Positions 1 to 5,130 of a DNA stretch of 5,454 bases are shown here, in pieces (the first letter of the stretch is position 1; every line of letters starts with the position of its first letter). A program made the translations under genes and the position numbers. The DNA lies in assembly GCA_013820975.1 (NCBI GenBank), contig JACDHQ010000187.1, positions 1-5,454 of the forward strand, read 5' to 3'. The stretch comes from Gemmatimonadaceae bacterium (GTDB taxonomy: Bacteria > Gemmatimonadota > Gemmatimonadetes > Gemmatimonadales > Gemmatimonadaceae). The notes beneath the pieces are model-generated. The model was not told the origin of the DNA. It saw only the letters and a list, made by a program, of their open reading frames with translations, and did not search any database.

Positions 1-198
1 GTGCTGGCAGGCGCCGCAAGGGCGGCTGCCAGCACTGCCGCTACACAGGAGCGACGAGCCGAGCCAGAGGGCGAGGCGCTGCTTTCCGGTTCCGCGCGGC
101 CCGTGCAGGAGGATCGAGTGCGGGAGCACCCCACGTCCCACCATGTCCGCCAGCCGGGCCCGCACGGCCTCATGGCCGAAGAGAGGAATGAGAGGCAC
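1..198 (-). CDS. holB: DNA polymerase III delta' subunit-like ATPase, N-terminal part (runs off left edge)
   Basis: This is the first 66 codons of a gene read on the minus strand; the rest lies beyond the left edge. Reading from GTG at 198-196, the protein starts MPLIPLFGHEAVRARL, the LFGHE..R..L opening typical of clamp-loader delta'/DnaX-type AAA+ proteins. It continues with LPHSILLHGPRGTGKQR (residues 25-41), in which GPRGTGKQ is a Walker A loop. Cys52, then Cys61 and Cys64 in the stretch PCGACQH, match the start of the zinc module found after the P-loop in delta' and DnaX. In the family, delta' sits in the clamp-loader complex that puts the sliding clamp on DNA at the replication fork. 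GTG198 is the only plausible start: the frame is closed by a TAG at 252-250 and no other start codon lies between. No Shine-Dalgarno is visible, but TATTAT lies 6 bases upstream. DnaX (tau/gamma) is the main alternative, but the short N-terminus and the PHSILLHGPRG style favour delta'. Confidence 0.85.
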   Translation of the reverse strand, partial: MPLIPLFGHEAVRARLADMVGRGVLPHSILLHGPRGTGKQRLALWLGSSLLCSGSAGSRPCGACQH

Positions 199-233
199 CC
201 GGAGATAATACCCCCCCCCGCGCGGTGGTGCAC
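199..233 (-). promoter_or_regulatory. Candidate leaderless promoter for the delta' gene
   Basis: On the minus strand TATTAT occupies 210-205, one mismatch from the TATAAT consensus, with exactly 6 bases before the GTG start codon at 198. Transcription would then start at or next to the GTG, giving a leaderless message, which fits the lack of a Shine-Dalgarno. The nominal -35 position (233-228, GTGCAC) is poor. The spacer holds a run of nine G on this strand. Confidence 0.4.
211..219. repeat. Homopolymer tract of nine C (plus strand) between divergent genes
   Basis: Nine consecutive C bases lie between the divergent delta' gene and peptidase gene, directly next to the TATTAT hexamer (205-210) on the minus strand. 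Tracts of this length can slip during replication. Here a change would alter the spacer upstream of the -10 element rather than a reading frame. Confidence 0.8.
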
Positions 234-279
234 ACCGGGAGCCGTGGGGCTAACGTGTACCCCACCCTTACCCACACCG

Positions 280-1431
280 ATGCGCCTCCTGATCACGCTG
301 TTCCTGCTCGCCGCTGTTCCCGCCGGCCTCGCGGCCCAGGACACCCCCACCAGGCCGCGTGCGCGAGAGATCGGCATCGCGCCGGGGATCTTCACGCCGG
401 GTCCGATGAACGGCATCACCGACGTCCGCGGTGTCCGGGTGGGGCAGGTGACGCTGGTGAAGGGAGATTCCATCAGGACCGGCATCACGGCCATCCTGCC
501 GCACGGTGGCAATCTCTATCGTGACCGCGTACCGGCCGCGGTGCATGTCGGCAACGGCTTCGGCAAGCTGCTGGGCGTCACACAGGTCCGCGAACTCGGT
601 GAGCTCGAGACGCCGGTGCTGCTCACCTGCACGCTCTGCGTGTGGCGGGCCGCCGACGCGATGGTCGAGTGGCTCCTCGATCAGCCCGACATGCAGCAGG
701 TGCGCTCCATCAATGCCGTCGTCGGCGAGACCAATGATGGTGGGCTGAATGCGATCAGGACGCGTCCTGTCTCGGCGGGTGATGTGCGCACCGCGCTCTC
801 GAGTGCGTCGACAGGACCGGTCGCGGAGGGGAGTGTGGGGGCCGGGACGGGCACGATCGCGTTCGGATGGAAGGGCGGCATCGGCACCTCATCGCGGGTC
901 CTTCCGGCATCGCTCGGAGGCCATACCGTCGGCGTACTCGTGCAGTCGAATTTCGGTGGCGTGCTCCAGGTGATGGGTGCTCCCGTGGGCGAGCGTCTCG
1001 GACAGTACGCGTTCAAGCGGGCGGTCGAGGCGGCGCGAGACACCGCCGCGCCTCCGGATCCGCGGGGCGACGGGTCGATCATGATCGTCGTCGCGACCGA
1101 CGCCCCGTTGTCCGACCGGAACCTCGAGCGCCTCGCGTCGCGCGCGATGCTGGGCCTCGGCCGCACGGGCTCGTCGGCATCGAATGGGTCGGGCGACTAC
1201 GTGATCGCGTTCTCCACGAGTGAGCGCGTACGGCGTGCCTGGGATGCACAGCGCCACGCCGTTGAGGAGCTCGCGAACGACGAGACCTCGGCGCTCTTCC
1301 AGGCCGTCGTGGAAGCGACTGAAGAAGCCATCTACAACTCGATGTTCAGGGCGACGACGACGACCGGGAACGGCCGGACCGTCGAGGCGATCCCCATCGA
1401 TCGCGTGATGGAGATCCTGCGACAGCGCTGA
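280..1431 (+). CDS. P1-family (DmpA/BapA-like) self-processing aminopeptidase, exported
   Basis: The protein is 383 aa, close to the roughly 375 aa of DmpA. Family S58/P1 members are N-terminal-nucleophile hydrolases that cut themselves into two chains and remove N-terminal residues from peptides, some preferring D- or beta-amino acids; the substrate here cannot be predicted. Family landmarks in order: GPMNGITDVRGVRVGQ (41-56), HVGNGFGKL and LGELETPVLLT (89-115), VVGETNDGGLN (147-157), GGIGTSSRVLP (199-209), VQSNFGG (221-227). The probable autocleavage site is Gly265-Ser266 ahead of IMIVVATDAPL, and Ser304/Asp306 in NGSGDYVIAFSTS lie at the spacing of BapA Ser288/Glu290 relative to its Ser250, with Asp replacing Glu. 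ATG280 is chosen because it opens a signal peptide (MRLLITLFLLAAVPAGLAAQ), so the enzyme is probably periplasmic or secreted. The frame is open upstream to position 1, but that stretch is the antisense of the delta' gene. No Shine-Dalgarno precedes ATG280. Confidence 0.92.
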   Translation: MRLLITLFLLAAVPAGLAAQDTPTRPRAREIGIAPGIFTPGPMNGITDVRGVRVGQVTLVKGDSIRTGITAILPHGGNLYRDRVPAAVHVGNGFGKLLGVTQVRELGELETPVLLTCTLCVWRAADAMVEWLLDQPDMQQVRSINAVVGETNDGGLNAIRTRPVSAGDVRTALSSASTGPVAEGSVGAGTGTIAFGWKGGIGTSSRVLPASLGGHTVGVLVQSNFGGVLQVMGAPVGERLGQYAFKRAVEAARDTAAPPDPRGDGSIMIVVATDAPLSDRNLERLASRAMLGLGRTGSSASNGSGDYVIAFSTSERVRRAWDAQRHAVEELANDETSALFQAVVEATEEAIYNSMFRATTTTGNGRTVEAIPIDRVMEILRQR

Positions 1432-1533
1432 GCGGTCTCCGCGGCCCTCCGTGGCCTCATCGACCCGGATGGGAGCCATTTCCGGCACGCTTCCTGACCT
1501 GAGAGAGGGACGATCCCGAACCAGGAGCCAGAC

Positions 1534-1794
1534 ATGGGTGGCAAGCGTCCCGACCAGCACAACATCGACCCGTCCGAAGGCCAGTCCACCGACAACAAGT
1601 GGGGACCGGGGAACGTGGACGAGAACGTGAAGAACGAGCACAAGGCCAACTACCAGGCTGGCCGCAAGCGCGAGGAGAAGGAGGGCATGATTCCCGAGGG
1701 CGGCGTGAACCCGGCCCTCGCCGAGCTGCGCGCGGTGAAGCTGGAGACCCAGCGCGACCAGGCGGAGTCGGGTGACGATTCCGGCCGCGACTAG
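1534..1794 (+). CDS. Small, highly hydrophilic protein of unknown function (86 aa)
   Basis: I do not recognise a named family. The product is rich in Gly, Glu, Asp, Lys, Arg, Asn and Gln, with no cysteine, one tryptophan (in NKWGPGNVDEN, 21-31) and no hydrophobic stretch that could cross a membrane. About 11 of 86 residues are glycine. It is probably largely disordered, with a possible short helix at 60-76 (PALAELRAVKLETQRDQ). This composition resembles hydrophilin or LEA-like stress proteins, but that is inference from composition only. The start is well supported: AGGAG at 1523-1527 lies 6 bases before ATG1534. The stop codon overlaps the Shine-Dalgarno of the DJ-1/PfpI gene, which begins 12 bases later, so the two are almost certainly co-transcribed and translation may be linked. 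That neighbour supports a stress-protection role. Confidence 0.8.
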   Translation: MGGKRPDQHNIDPSEGQSTDNKWGPGNVDENVKNEHKANYQAGRKREEKEGMIPEGGVNPALAELRAVKLETQRDQAESGDDSGRD

Positions 1795-1806
1795 GAGGGC
1801 GGGACC

Positions 1807-2418
1807 ATGGAGTTCGGACTCAAGGGCCATCGCGTTGCGATCCTTGCCACCGACGGGGTGGAACAGGTGGAGCTCGTGGAGCCACGGAAGGCGCTCGACG
1901 CAGCCGGGGCCGTCACCGAGCTGGTCTCGCTGAAGCCCGGTCGAATCCAGGGCTTCAATCACCTCGACAAGGGTGACTCGTTCGACGTCGACACGACCAT
2001 CGATGATGCCCAGGCGTCGCAATACGATGCCCTGTTCATTCCCGGCGGCGTGGCCAACCCCGATGCGCTCCGCGCTGACTCCCGCGCCGTGCAGTTCGTG
2101 CGTGAGTTCATGGTCGGCGACAAGCCGGTGGCGGCGATCTGCCATGGCCCGTGGGTCCTCGTGGAAGCCGATGCGGTCGCCGGGCGCACCCTCACGTCGT
2201 GGCCGAGTCTCCGGACCGATATCCGGAACGCCAAGGGTGACTGGGTCGACCGCGAAGTCGTTGTCGACGGGAAGCTGATCACCAGCCGCAAGCCCGAGGA
2301 CCTGCCGGCGTTCAACGCAGCGATCGTCCGCGAATTCGCCCGCCGGATCGACGAGGCGAAGGTGGACCAGCTCTCGGAGCAGAGCTTCCCGGCGAGCGAC
2401 CCGCCGCCGGGCCCCTGA
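1807..2418 (+). CDS. DJ-1/PfpI-family protein (class I glutamine amidotransferase-like) with SFPASDPP tail
   Basis: The 203-aa product has the full PfpI core. It begins with a beta strand, HRVAILATDGVEQVELVEP (8-26), in which Glu19 aligns with the conserved Glu12 of Pyrococcus PfpI. PGGVANPDALR (79-89) supplies the oxyanion region, with Asp86 where Pyrococcus PfpI has Glu74. AICHGPW (110-116) is the nucleophile elbow with Cys112 and His113. TSWPSLRTDIRNAKGDWVD (130-148) and VVDGKLITSRKPEDLPAF follow as in the family. Members act as cytoplasmic proteases, chaperones, glyoxalases or deglycases in stress; sequence alone does not decide which. The core ends near residue 178; the extra C-terminus carries LSEQSFPASDPPPGP (189-203), a tail motif seen on various small bacterial proteins. 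The start has AGGAGG at 1793-1798, 8 bases upstream, overlapping the stop of the 86-aa gene. Confidence 0.93.
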   Translation: MEFGLKGHRVAILATDGVEQVELVEPRKALDAAGAVTELVSLKPGRIQGFNHLDKGDSFDVDTTIDDAQASQYDALFIPGGVANPDALRADSRAVQFVREFMVGDKPVAAICHGPWVLVEADAVAGRTLTSWPSLRTDIRNAKGDWVDREVVVDGKLITSRKPEDLPAFNAAIVREFARRIDEAKVDQLSEQSFPASDPPPGP

Positions 2419-2454
2419 CCGGGAGCAGGGGCTTGGGGGCAGCACGGGGAGACT

Positions 2455-2482
2455 GACGGGGCCGGCGAGAGTCTGCCCCGTC
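2455..2482 (+). terminator. GC-rich hairpin after the DJ-1/PfpI gene, likely terminator
   Basis: GACGGGGC (2455-2462) pairs perfectly with GCCCCGTC (2475-2482) around a 12-base loop, starting 37 bases after the stop codon. No T-run follows directly; only a short CTTT occurs 15 bases further on. It is placed well to end the two-gene unit before the promoter of the next operon, but without a T-tract intrinsic termination is uncertain. Confidence 0.4.
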
Positions 2483-2500
2483 CGTCAACCATCTGGCTTT

Positions 2501-2519
2501 GCAAGGTAAAGTACCTTGC
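2501..2519. promoter_or_regulatory. Perfect palindrome, candidate operator of the downstream winged-helix regulator
   Basis: GCAAGGTA (2501-2508), AAG, TACCTTGC (2512-2519) is a perfect 8+8 inverted repeat with a 3-base centre, suited to a dimeric winged-helix protein. It covers the first part of the TTGCGC -35 hexamer at 2516-2521, so a bound protein would block RNA polymerase. The first regulator gene downstream (3158-3541) is the obvious candidate to bind it, giving negative autoregulation. That assignment is inference from position and symmetry. Confidence 0.5.
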
Positions 2520-2544
2520 GCTGCTTCCCGCCCGCTGCTATCAT
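2516..2544 (+). promoter_or_regulatory. Candidate sigma-70-type promoter giving a leaderless transcript
   Basis: TTGCGC (2516-2521), a 17-base spacer, then TATCAT (2539-2544), then 6 bases to ATG2551. The -10 matches TATAAT at five of six positions, while the -35 matches only its TTG half. Transcription would begin at or next to the ATG. No Shine-Dalgarno precedes ATG2551, which supports a leaderless start. Confidence 0.5.
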
Positions 2545-2550
2545 CGGCTC

Positions 2551-3165
2551 ATGAGTGTGATGCCATTCCGCAACCGGCCCCGCCCCGACGCGCCGGAGAT
2601 GCACGTCCGCGCCATGGACAACCTCCGGTACATCCGCGAGACCATGGAGCGCGCCGGATCCTTCACCGCCATCTCCGGCTGGGGCGTGGTCGCGATTGGC
2701 GTCACCGCGCTCATGGCCGGCACCGTCGCTGCCCTCCAGAGCTCCCCCCGCGCCTGGGTCGCCATCTGGCTCGCCGATGCGGTCCTCGCGATCGTCATCG
2801 CCGCCAGCACCATCGGCGCCAAGGCAAGCGCGCTGCGCATCCCCCTGCTCACCGAACCGGCCCGCAAGTTCTTCCTCAGCTTCTCGCCGCCGATGGTCGT
2901 CGGGGCAGTACTGAGCGCCGTGCTCCTCGCGCAAGGGCGCATCGCGCTGCTCCCGGGACTCTGGCTGCTCGCGTACGGGGCTGGCGTCATCACCGCCGGC
3001 ACCTACTCGGTGAAGATCGTTCCGGTGATGGGCGCCGCCTTCATGGCAGTGGGTGCAATCGCGCTCATCGCCCCGGCCGAATGGGGGAACCTGTTCATGG
3101 TCGCCGGCTTCGGCCTGCTGCACATCGCATTCGGAATCCTCATCGCCCGGAGGCACGGTGGCTAA
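2551..3165 (+). CDS. Six-helix membrane protein paired with a winged-helix regulator, function unknown
   Basis: The 204-aa product has a polar, probably cytoplasmic N-terminus of about 37 residues, including MDNLRYIRETMERAGSFTAI (22-41), which looks like an amphipathic helix leading into the membrane. Six hydrophobic segments follow, at about 38-62, 68-88, 108-127, 131-151, 156-174 and 178-199, and the protein ends in the basic ARRHGG. The even number of helices would leave both ends in the cytoplasm. No catalytic or metal-binding motif stands out. I recall similar NLRYIRETMERA...GWG proteins next to small winged-helix regulators in other bacteria, but cannot name a family. ATG2551 is favoured over ATG2560 because TATCAT lies 6 bases upstream of it. 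Its end overlaps the regulator gene by 8 bases, so the two are translationally linked. A sensor or small transporter role would fit the pairing but is speculation. Confidence 0.88.
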   Translation: MSVMPFRNRPRPDAPEMHVRAMDNLRYIRETMERAGSFTAISGWGVVAIGVTALMAGTVAALQSSPRAWVAIWLADAVLAIVIAASTIGAKASALRIPLLTEPARKFFLSFSPPMVVGAVLSAVLLAQGRIALLPGLWLLAYGAGVITAGTYSVKIVPVMGAAFMAVGAIALIAPAEWGNLFMVAGFGLLHIAFGILIARRHGG

Positions 3166-3541
3166 GTCAGGATCGTCGCCACGCAAGCGCAAGGACGGGG
3201 GGCCGGTCGCCCTCGAATCCGTTCGCGGCCGGGCGCCCGAGGAGAGCCCGCTCGCCTTCGACCGGCTCATTCACGAACGGCTGCGCCTCGGCATCATCAG
3301 TGCGCTCGCTGTCAATGCGTCGCTGACCTTCAATGACCTCAAGCAGCTGCTCGACACCACCGACGGCAACCTCAGCGTCCATGCCCGCAAGCTCGAGGAA
3401 GCCCAGTACATCCAGTGCACCAAGTCGTTCGAGGGACGCGTGCCGAAGACCGAATACCGCATTACCGCAGCCGGGCGCCGCGCGCTCGAGCGGTACCTCG
3501 ATCACATGGAGGCCCTGATTCGTGCGACCCGTGAACGCTGA
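3158..3541 (+). CDS. Small winged-helix transcriptional regulator (HTH_34-like, MarR/ArsR-related)
   Basis: The 127-aa product starts at GTG3158 and overlaps the membrane-protein stop by 8 bases, with GGAGG (3149-3153) 4 bases upstream. There is no other start codon before the DNA-binding domain. A basic, probably flexible N-terminus (AKSGSSPRKRKDGG) precedes the core. FDRLIHERLRLGIISAL (34-50) is the conserved first helix. LTFNDLKQLLDTTDGNLSVHARKLEEAQYI (56-85) is the helix-turn-helix, with recognition helix around 68-82. CTKSFEGRVPKTEYRIT (87-103) is the beta wing, and a C-terminal helix (104-124) probably dimerises. This pattern matches the winged-helix family usually found as stand-alone regulators of about 100 aa. 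No metal-binding cysteine pair or ligand domain is present; the single Cys87 precedes the wing. It probably binds the palindrome at 2501-2519 and controls its own operon. Confidence 0.9.
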   Translation: MAKSGSSPRKRKDGGPVALESVRGRAPEESPLAFDRLIHERLRLGIISALAVNASLTFNDLKQLLDTTDGNLSVHARKLEEAQYIQCTKSFEGRVPKTEYRITAAGRRALERYLDHMEALIRATRER

Positions 3542-3560
3542 TACCAGGGCAGACGGCGCC

Positions 3561-4292
3561 ATGAGCATCGGAATCGACCAGCGCCGTGGATGGGAGGGGC
3601 TGCACATCGCCGTCATCATGGACGGCAATGGCCGATGGGCGAATGCCCGCGGCCTCCCGCGTACCGCCGGCCATCATGCCGGGCTCAAGGCCGCGCGCCG
3701 CGTCGTCGAGCAGGCGGCGCGGAGCAGCATCGGCACGCTGACGCTCTATGCGTTCTCCGCCGACAACTGGCAGCGCCCCCGCCGCGAAGTCGGCGCCTTG
3801 ATGGCGCTCTTCCGCCGCGCGCTCGTGACCGAAGGAAAGCGCTGCCTCGACAATGGCGTGCGGCTCACGATCCTCGGCCGGCGCGACCGCCTTCCCCCCA
3901 CGCTCGTCGAGGCGATCCGGCAGGTCGAATGCGCCACCGCCGCCGGCCGCCGTCTGCACCTGCGCGTCGCGATCGACTACTCCGCGCGCGACGCCATCCT
4001 CCGTGCCGCCGAGCGCATCGCCGCTGCACCCGCACCCGTAACTCGCGAGTCGTTCGCGTCGCTGCTGGCGGAAGTCGACAACGATCCCTGTGCCCACCGC
4101 GACGTGGACCTGCTCATCCGCACGGGCGGCGAGCAGCGGCTCAGCGACTACCTGTTGTGGGAGTGCGCCTACGCCGAGTTGTTCTTCTCCGGCAAGCTCT
4201 GGCCCGACTTCGTCGAGACGGACCTGGTCAACGCACTCCAGGAGTTCGAGGGGCGCGAGCGTCGCTTCGGCCGCGTCAGCGTCGTCGCCTGA
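3561..4292 (+). CDS. cis-isoprenyl diphosphate synthase (UppS-like), divergent subtype
   Basis: The 243-aa product (from ATG3561) belongs to the family that adds isopentenyl diphosphate in cis to farnesyl diphosphate to make polyprenyl (usually undecaprenyl) diphosphate, the cell-envelope lipid carrier precursor, at the inner face of the membrane. HIAVIMDGNGRWA (15-27) holds catalytic Asp21 (E. coli Asp26). AGHHAGLKAARRVV (36-49) holds His38 (E. coli His43). RTGGEQRLSDYLLWECAYAELFF (187-209) holds Arg187, Arg193, Ser195 and Mg-binding Glu206. GRERRFG (231-237) is the usual C-terminal end. It departs from E. coli-type UppS in FSADNW (Asp68 for Glu), IDYSARDA (138-145, for NYGGR) and SDYLLW (for SNFLLW). 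These changes suggest a second-type paralogue whose product length may differ. ATG3561 gives the usual N-terminal length. GTG3522, with GGAGG 9 bases upstream, would add 13 residues and overlap the regulator. It sits 19 bases after the regulator stop, in the same operon. Confidence 0.9.
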   Translation: MSIGIDQRRGWEGLHIAVIMDGNGRWANARGLPRTAGHHAGLKAARRVVEQAARSSIGTLTLYAFSADNWQRPRREVGALMALFRRALVTEGKRCLDNGVRLTILGRRDRLPPTLVEAIRQVECATAAGRRLHLRVAIDYSARDAILRAAERIAAAPAPVTRESFASLLAEVDNDPCAHRDVDLLIRTGGEQRLSDYLLWECAYAELFFSGKLWPDFVETDLVNALQEFEGRERRFGRVSVVA

Positions 4293-4310
4293 CCGTCGCG
4301 CCCGCGGCCG
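4268..4310. terminator. Inverted repeat in the convergent junction, possible bidirectional terminator
   Basis: CGGCCGCG (4268-4275) pairs with CGCGGCCG (4303-4310) around a 27-base loop. Inside the loop, GTCAG (4275-4279) can alternatively pair with CTGAC (4289-4293). The repeat overlaps the end of the isoprenyl synthase gene and abuts the nucleotidyltransferase stop at 4311, so it would serve both converging genes. There is no T-run on either side, so support is weak. Confidence 0.25.
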
Positions 4311-5117
4311 TCACTCGATGTTCTCGATCGACCACGTCCAGTAGATCGCGTCCTCAGGCGACATGTTGCCGCGCGGGGTGAGCCGCGCATCCTGATAGCC
4401 GTAGCGGCCGATGTCGAGCAGGTACTGCGCACGCGACACGAGCGTCCCCTGGCACACCCGCTCCTCCGACGCCGGTGCGTCGAGCATGGCTGCCATCCGA
4501 CCCAGCAGGTCGTCGAAGACGTGCCGGGGAACGGTGTGCCGCTCCCCCGGGTAGATGAACGTGAACATCGTCAGGTGGGCCAGCAGCACCTGCCAGTAGT
4601 CGCCGAACCGCCGGACGAGACGGTCCCAGTCGAGCGACTGCCCCTGCACCCGCAGCACATGCGCGATGTCCGCGCCGTCAAACCGGTCCCGCTCCATGAT
4701 GAAGGATTTCTGCCATGCGAGTTCCTCGCACGGCACGAGCTTCACCGGATGCCCGAGCACCTGCGCCTCCACCGCGTGGTCGAACCAGAGGTCGTCCACC
4801 TGGCACACGCCGTTGCCGGAGCTGTACACGATGTCCACGAAGTCGTCCCCCTGCTTCGCCTTGCCGAGCCAGTGCGGGAACGTGATCTCCGTCCGGTACC
4901 CGCCGAGCGTCAGCGCCTCGAGCGTCCGGTCGAAGTCCTCCCGGCGCACGAACAGGTCGAAGTCCTTGGTGTTGCGGGCGATGCCGGTGTAGTTGAGGAA
5001 GGCATGCGAGCCGCCGACGAGAAAGGGGATGCCGGCATCGCTGAGGACGTGCAGGGTCCGGCGATAGAACGTATTCGTGTTCTGCGCGGAATCGTCGAGT
5101 GTCGATTGATACGCCAT
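4311..5117 (-). CDS. Nucleotidyltransferase-fold protein of unknown substrate
   Basis: The 268-aa product starts at ATG 5117-5115. FLVGGSHAFLNYTGIARNTKDFDLFV (32-57) is the signature of the polymerase-beta-like nucleotidyltransferase superfamily: a GGS loop (35-37) and paired acids Asp52 and Asp54 in KDFDL. Asp95 in DDFVDIVYSSG (91-101) is a candidate third metal ligand, so the active site appears intact. VPCEELAWQKSFIMERDRFDGADIAHVL (128-155) matches the region after the catalytic domain in AbiEii-type and related proteins. The C-terminal part (160-268) is mostly helical, with DWDRLVRRFGDYWQVLLAHL, and I do not recognise it. Possible roles include modifying RNA, a small molecule or a protein with a nucleotide. 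No antitoxin-like partner gene adjoins it. The frame stays open upstream to 5378, but that part overlaps the divergent phosphoesterase start and reads as noise. No clear Shine-Dalgarno precedes the ATG. Confidence 0.82.
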   Translation of the reverse strand: MAYQSTLDDSAQNTNTFYRRTLHVLSDAGIPFLVGGSHAFLNYTGIARNTKDFDLFVRREDFDRTLEALTLGGYRTEITFPHWLGKAKQGDDFVDIVYSSGNGVCQVDDLWFDHAVEAQVLGHPVKLVPCEELAWQKSFIMERDRFDGADIAHVLRVQGQSLDWDRLVRRFGDYWQVLLAHLTMFTFIYPGERHTVPRHVFDDLLGRMAAMLDAPASEERVCQGTLVSRAQYLLDIGRYGYQDARLTPRGNMSPEDAIYWTWSIENIE

Positions 5118-5130
5118 GTGGGGGTGTGCG

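Noticed and set aside
1..35. Perfect 10-bp inverted repeat GTGCTGGCAG / CTGCCAGCAC, terminator-like
   Set aside because: It lies within the delta' coding sequence around the zinc-module cysteine codons and has no T-run. It is most likely a by-product of GC-rich codons.
251..256. TAACGT as a -10 element for the peptidase gene
   Set aside because: It matches the consensus weakly, the -35 position reads GTGCAC, and the resulting leader would have no Shine-Dalgarno, so it is not supportable as a promoter call.
1..279. N-terminal extension of the peptidase frame back to base 1
   Set aside because: The extra 93 residues read as low-complexity noise before an obvious signal peptide, and bases 1-198 are the antisense of a recognisable delta' gene.
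1432..1533. Terminator or promoter between the peptidase and the 86-aa gene
   Set aside because: Only a short GGCC/GGCC pairing and no convincing hexamers were found in these 102 bases. Whether the two genes share a transcript is left open.
889..2445. 518-codon open frame on the minus strand
   Set aside because: It is antisense to the peptidase, the 86-aa gene and the DJ-1/PfpI gene, all with clear family motifs or ribosome binding sites. Its own translation is Arg/Asp/Leu-rich with no recognisable motif, typical of a shadow frame in GC-rich DNA.
2485..3270. 261-codon open frame on the minus strand
   Set aside because: It is antisense to the membrane protein gene, covers the operator and promoter region, and gives a Gly/Asp/Arg-rich sequence with no fold signals.
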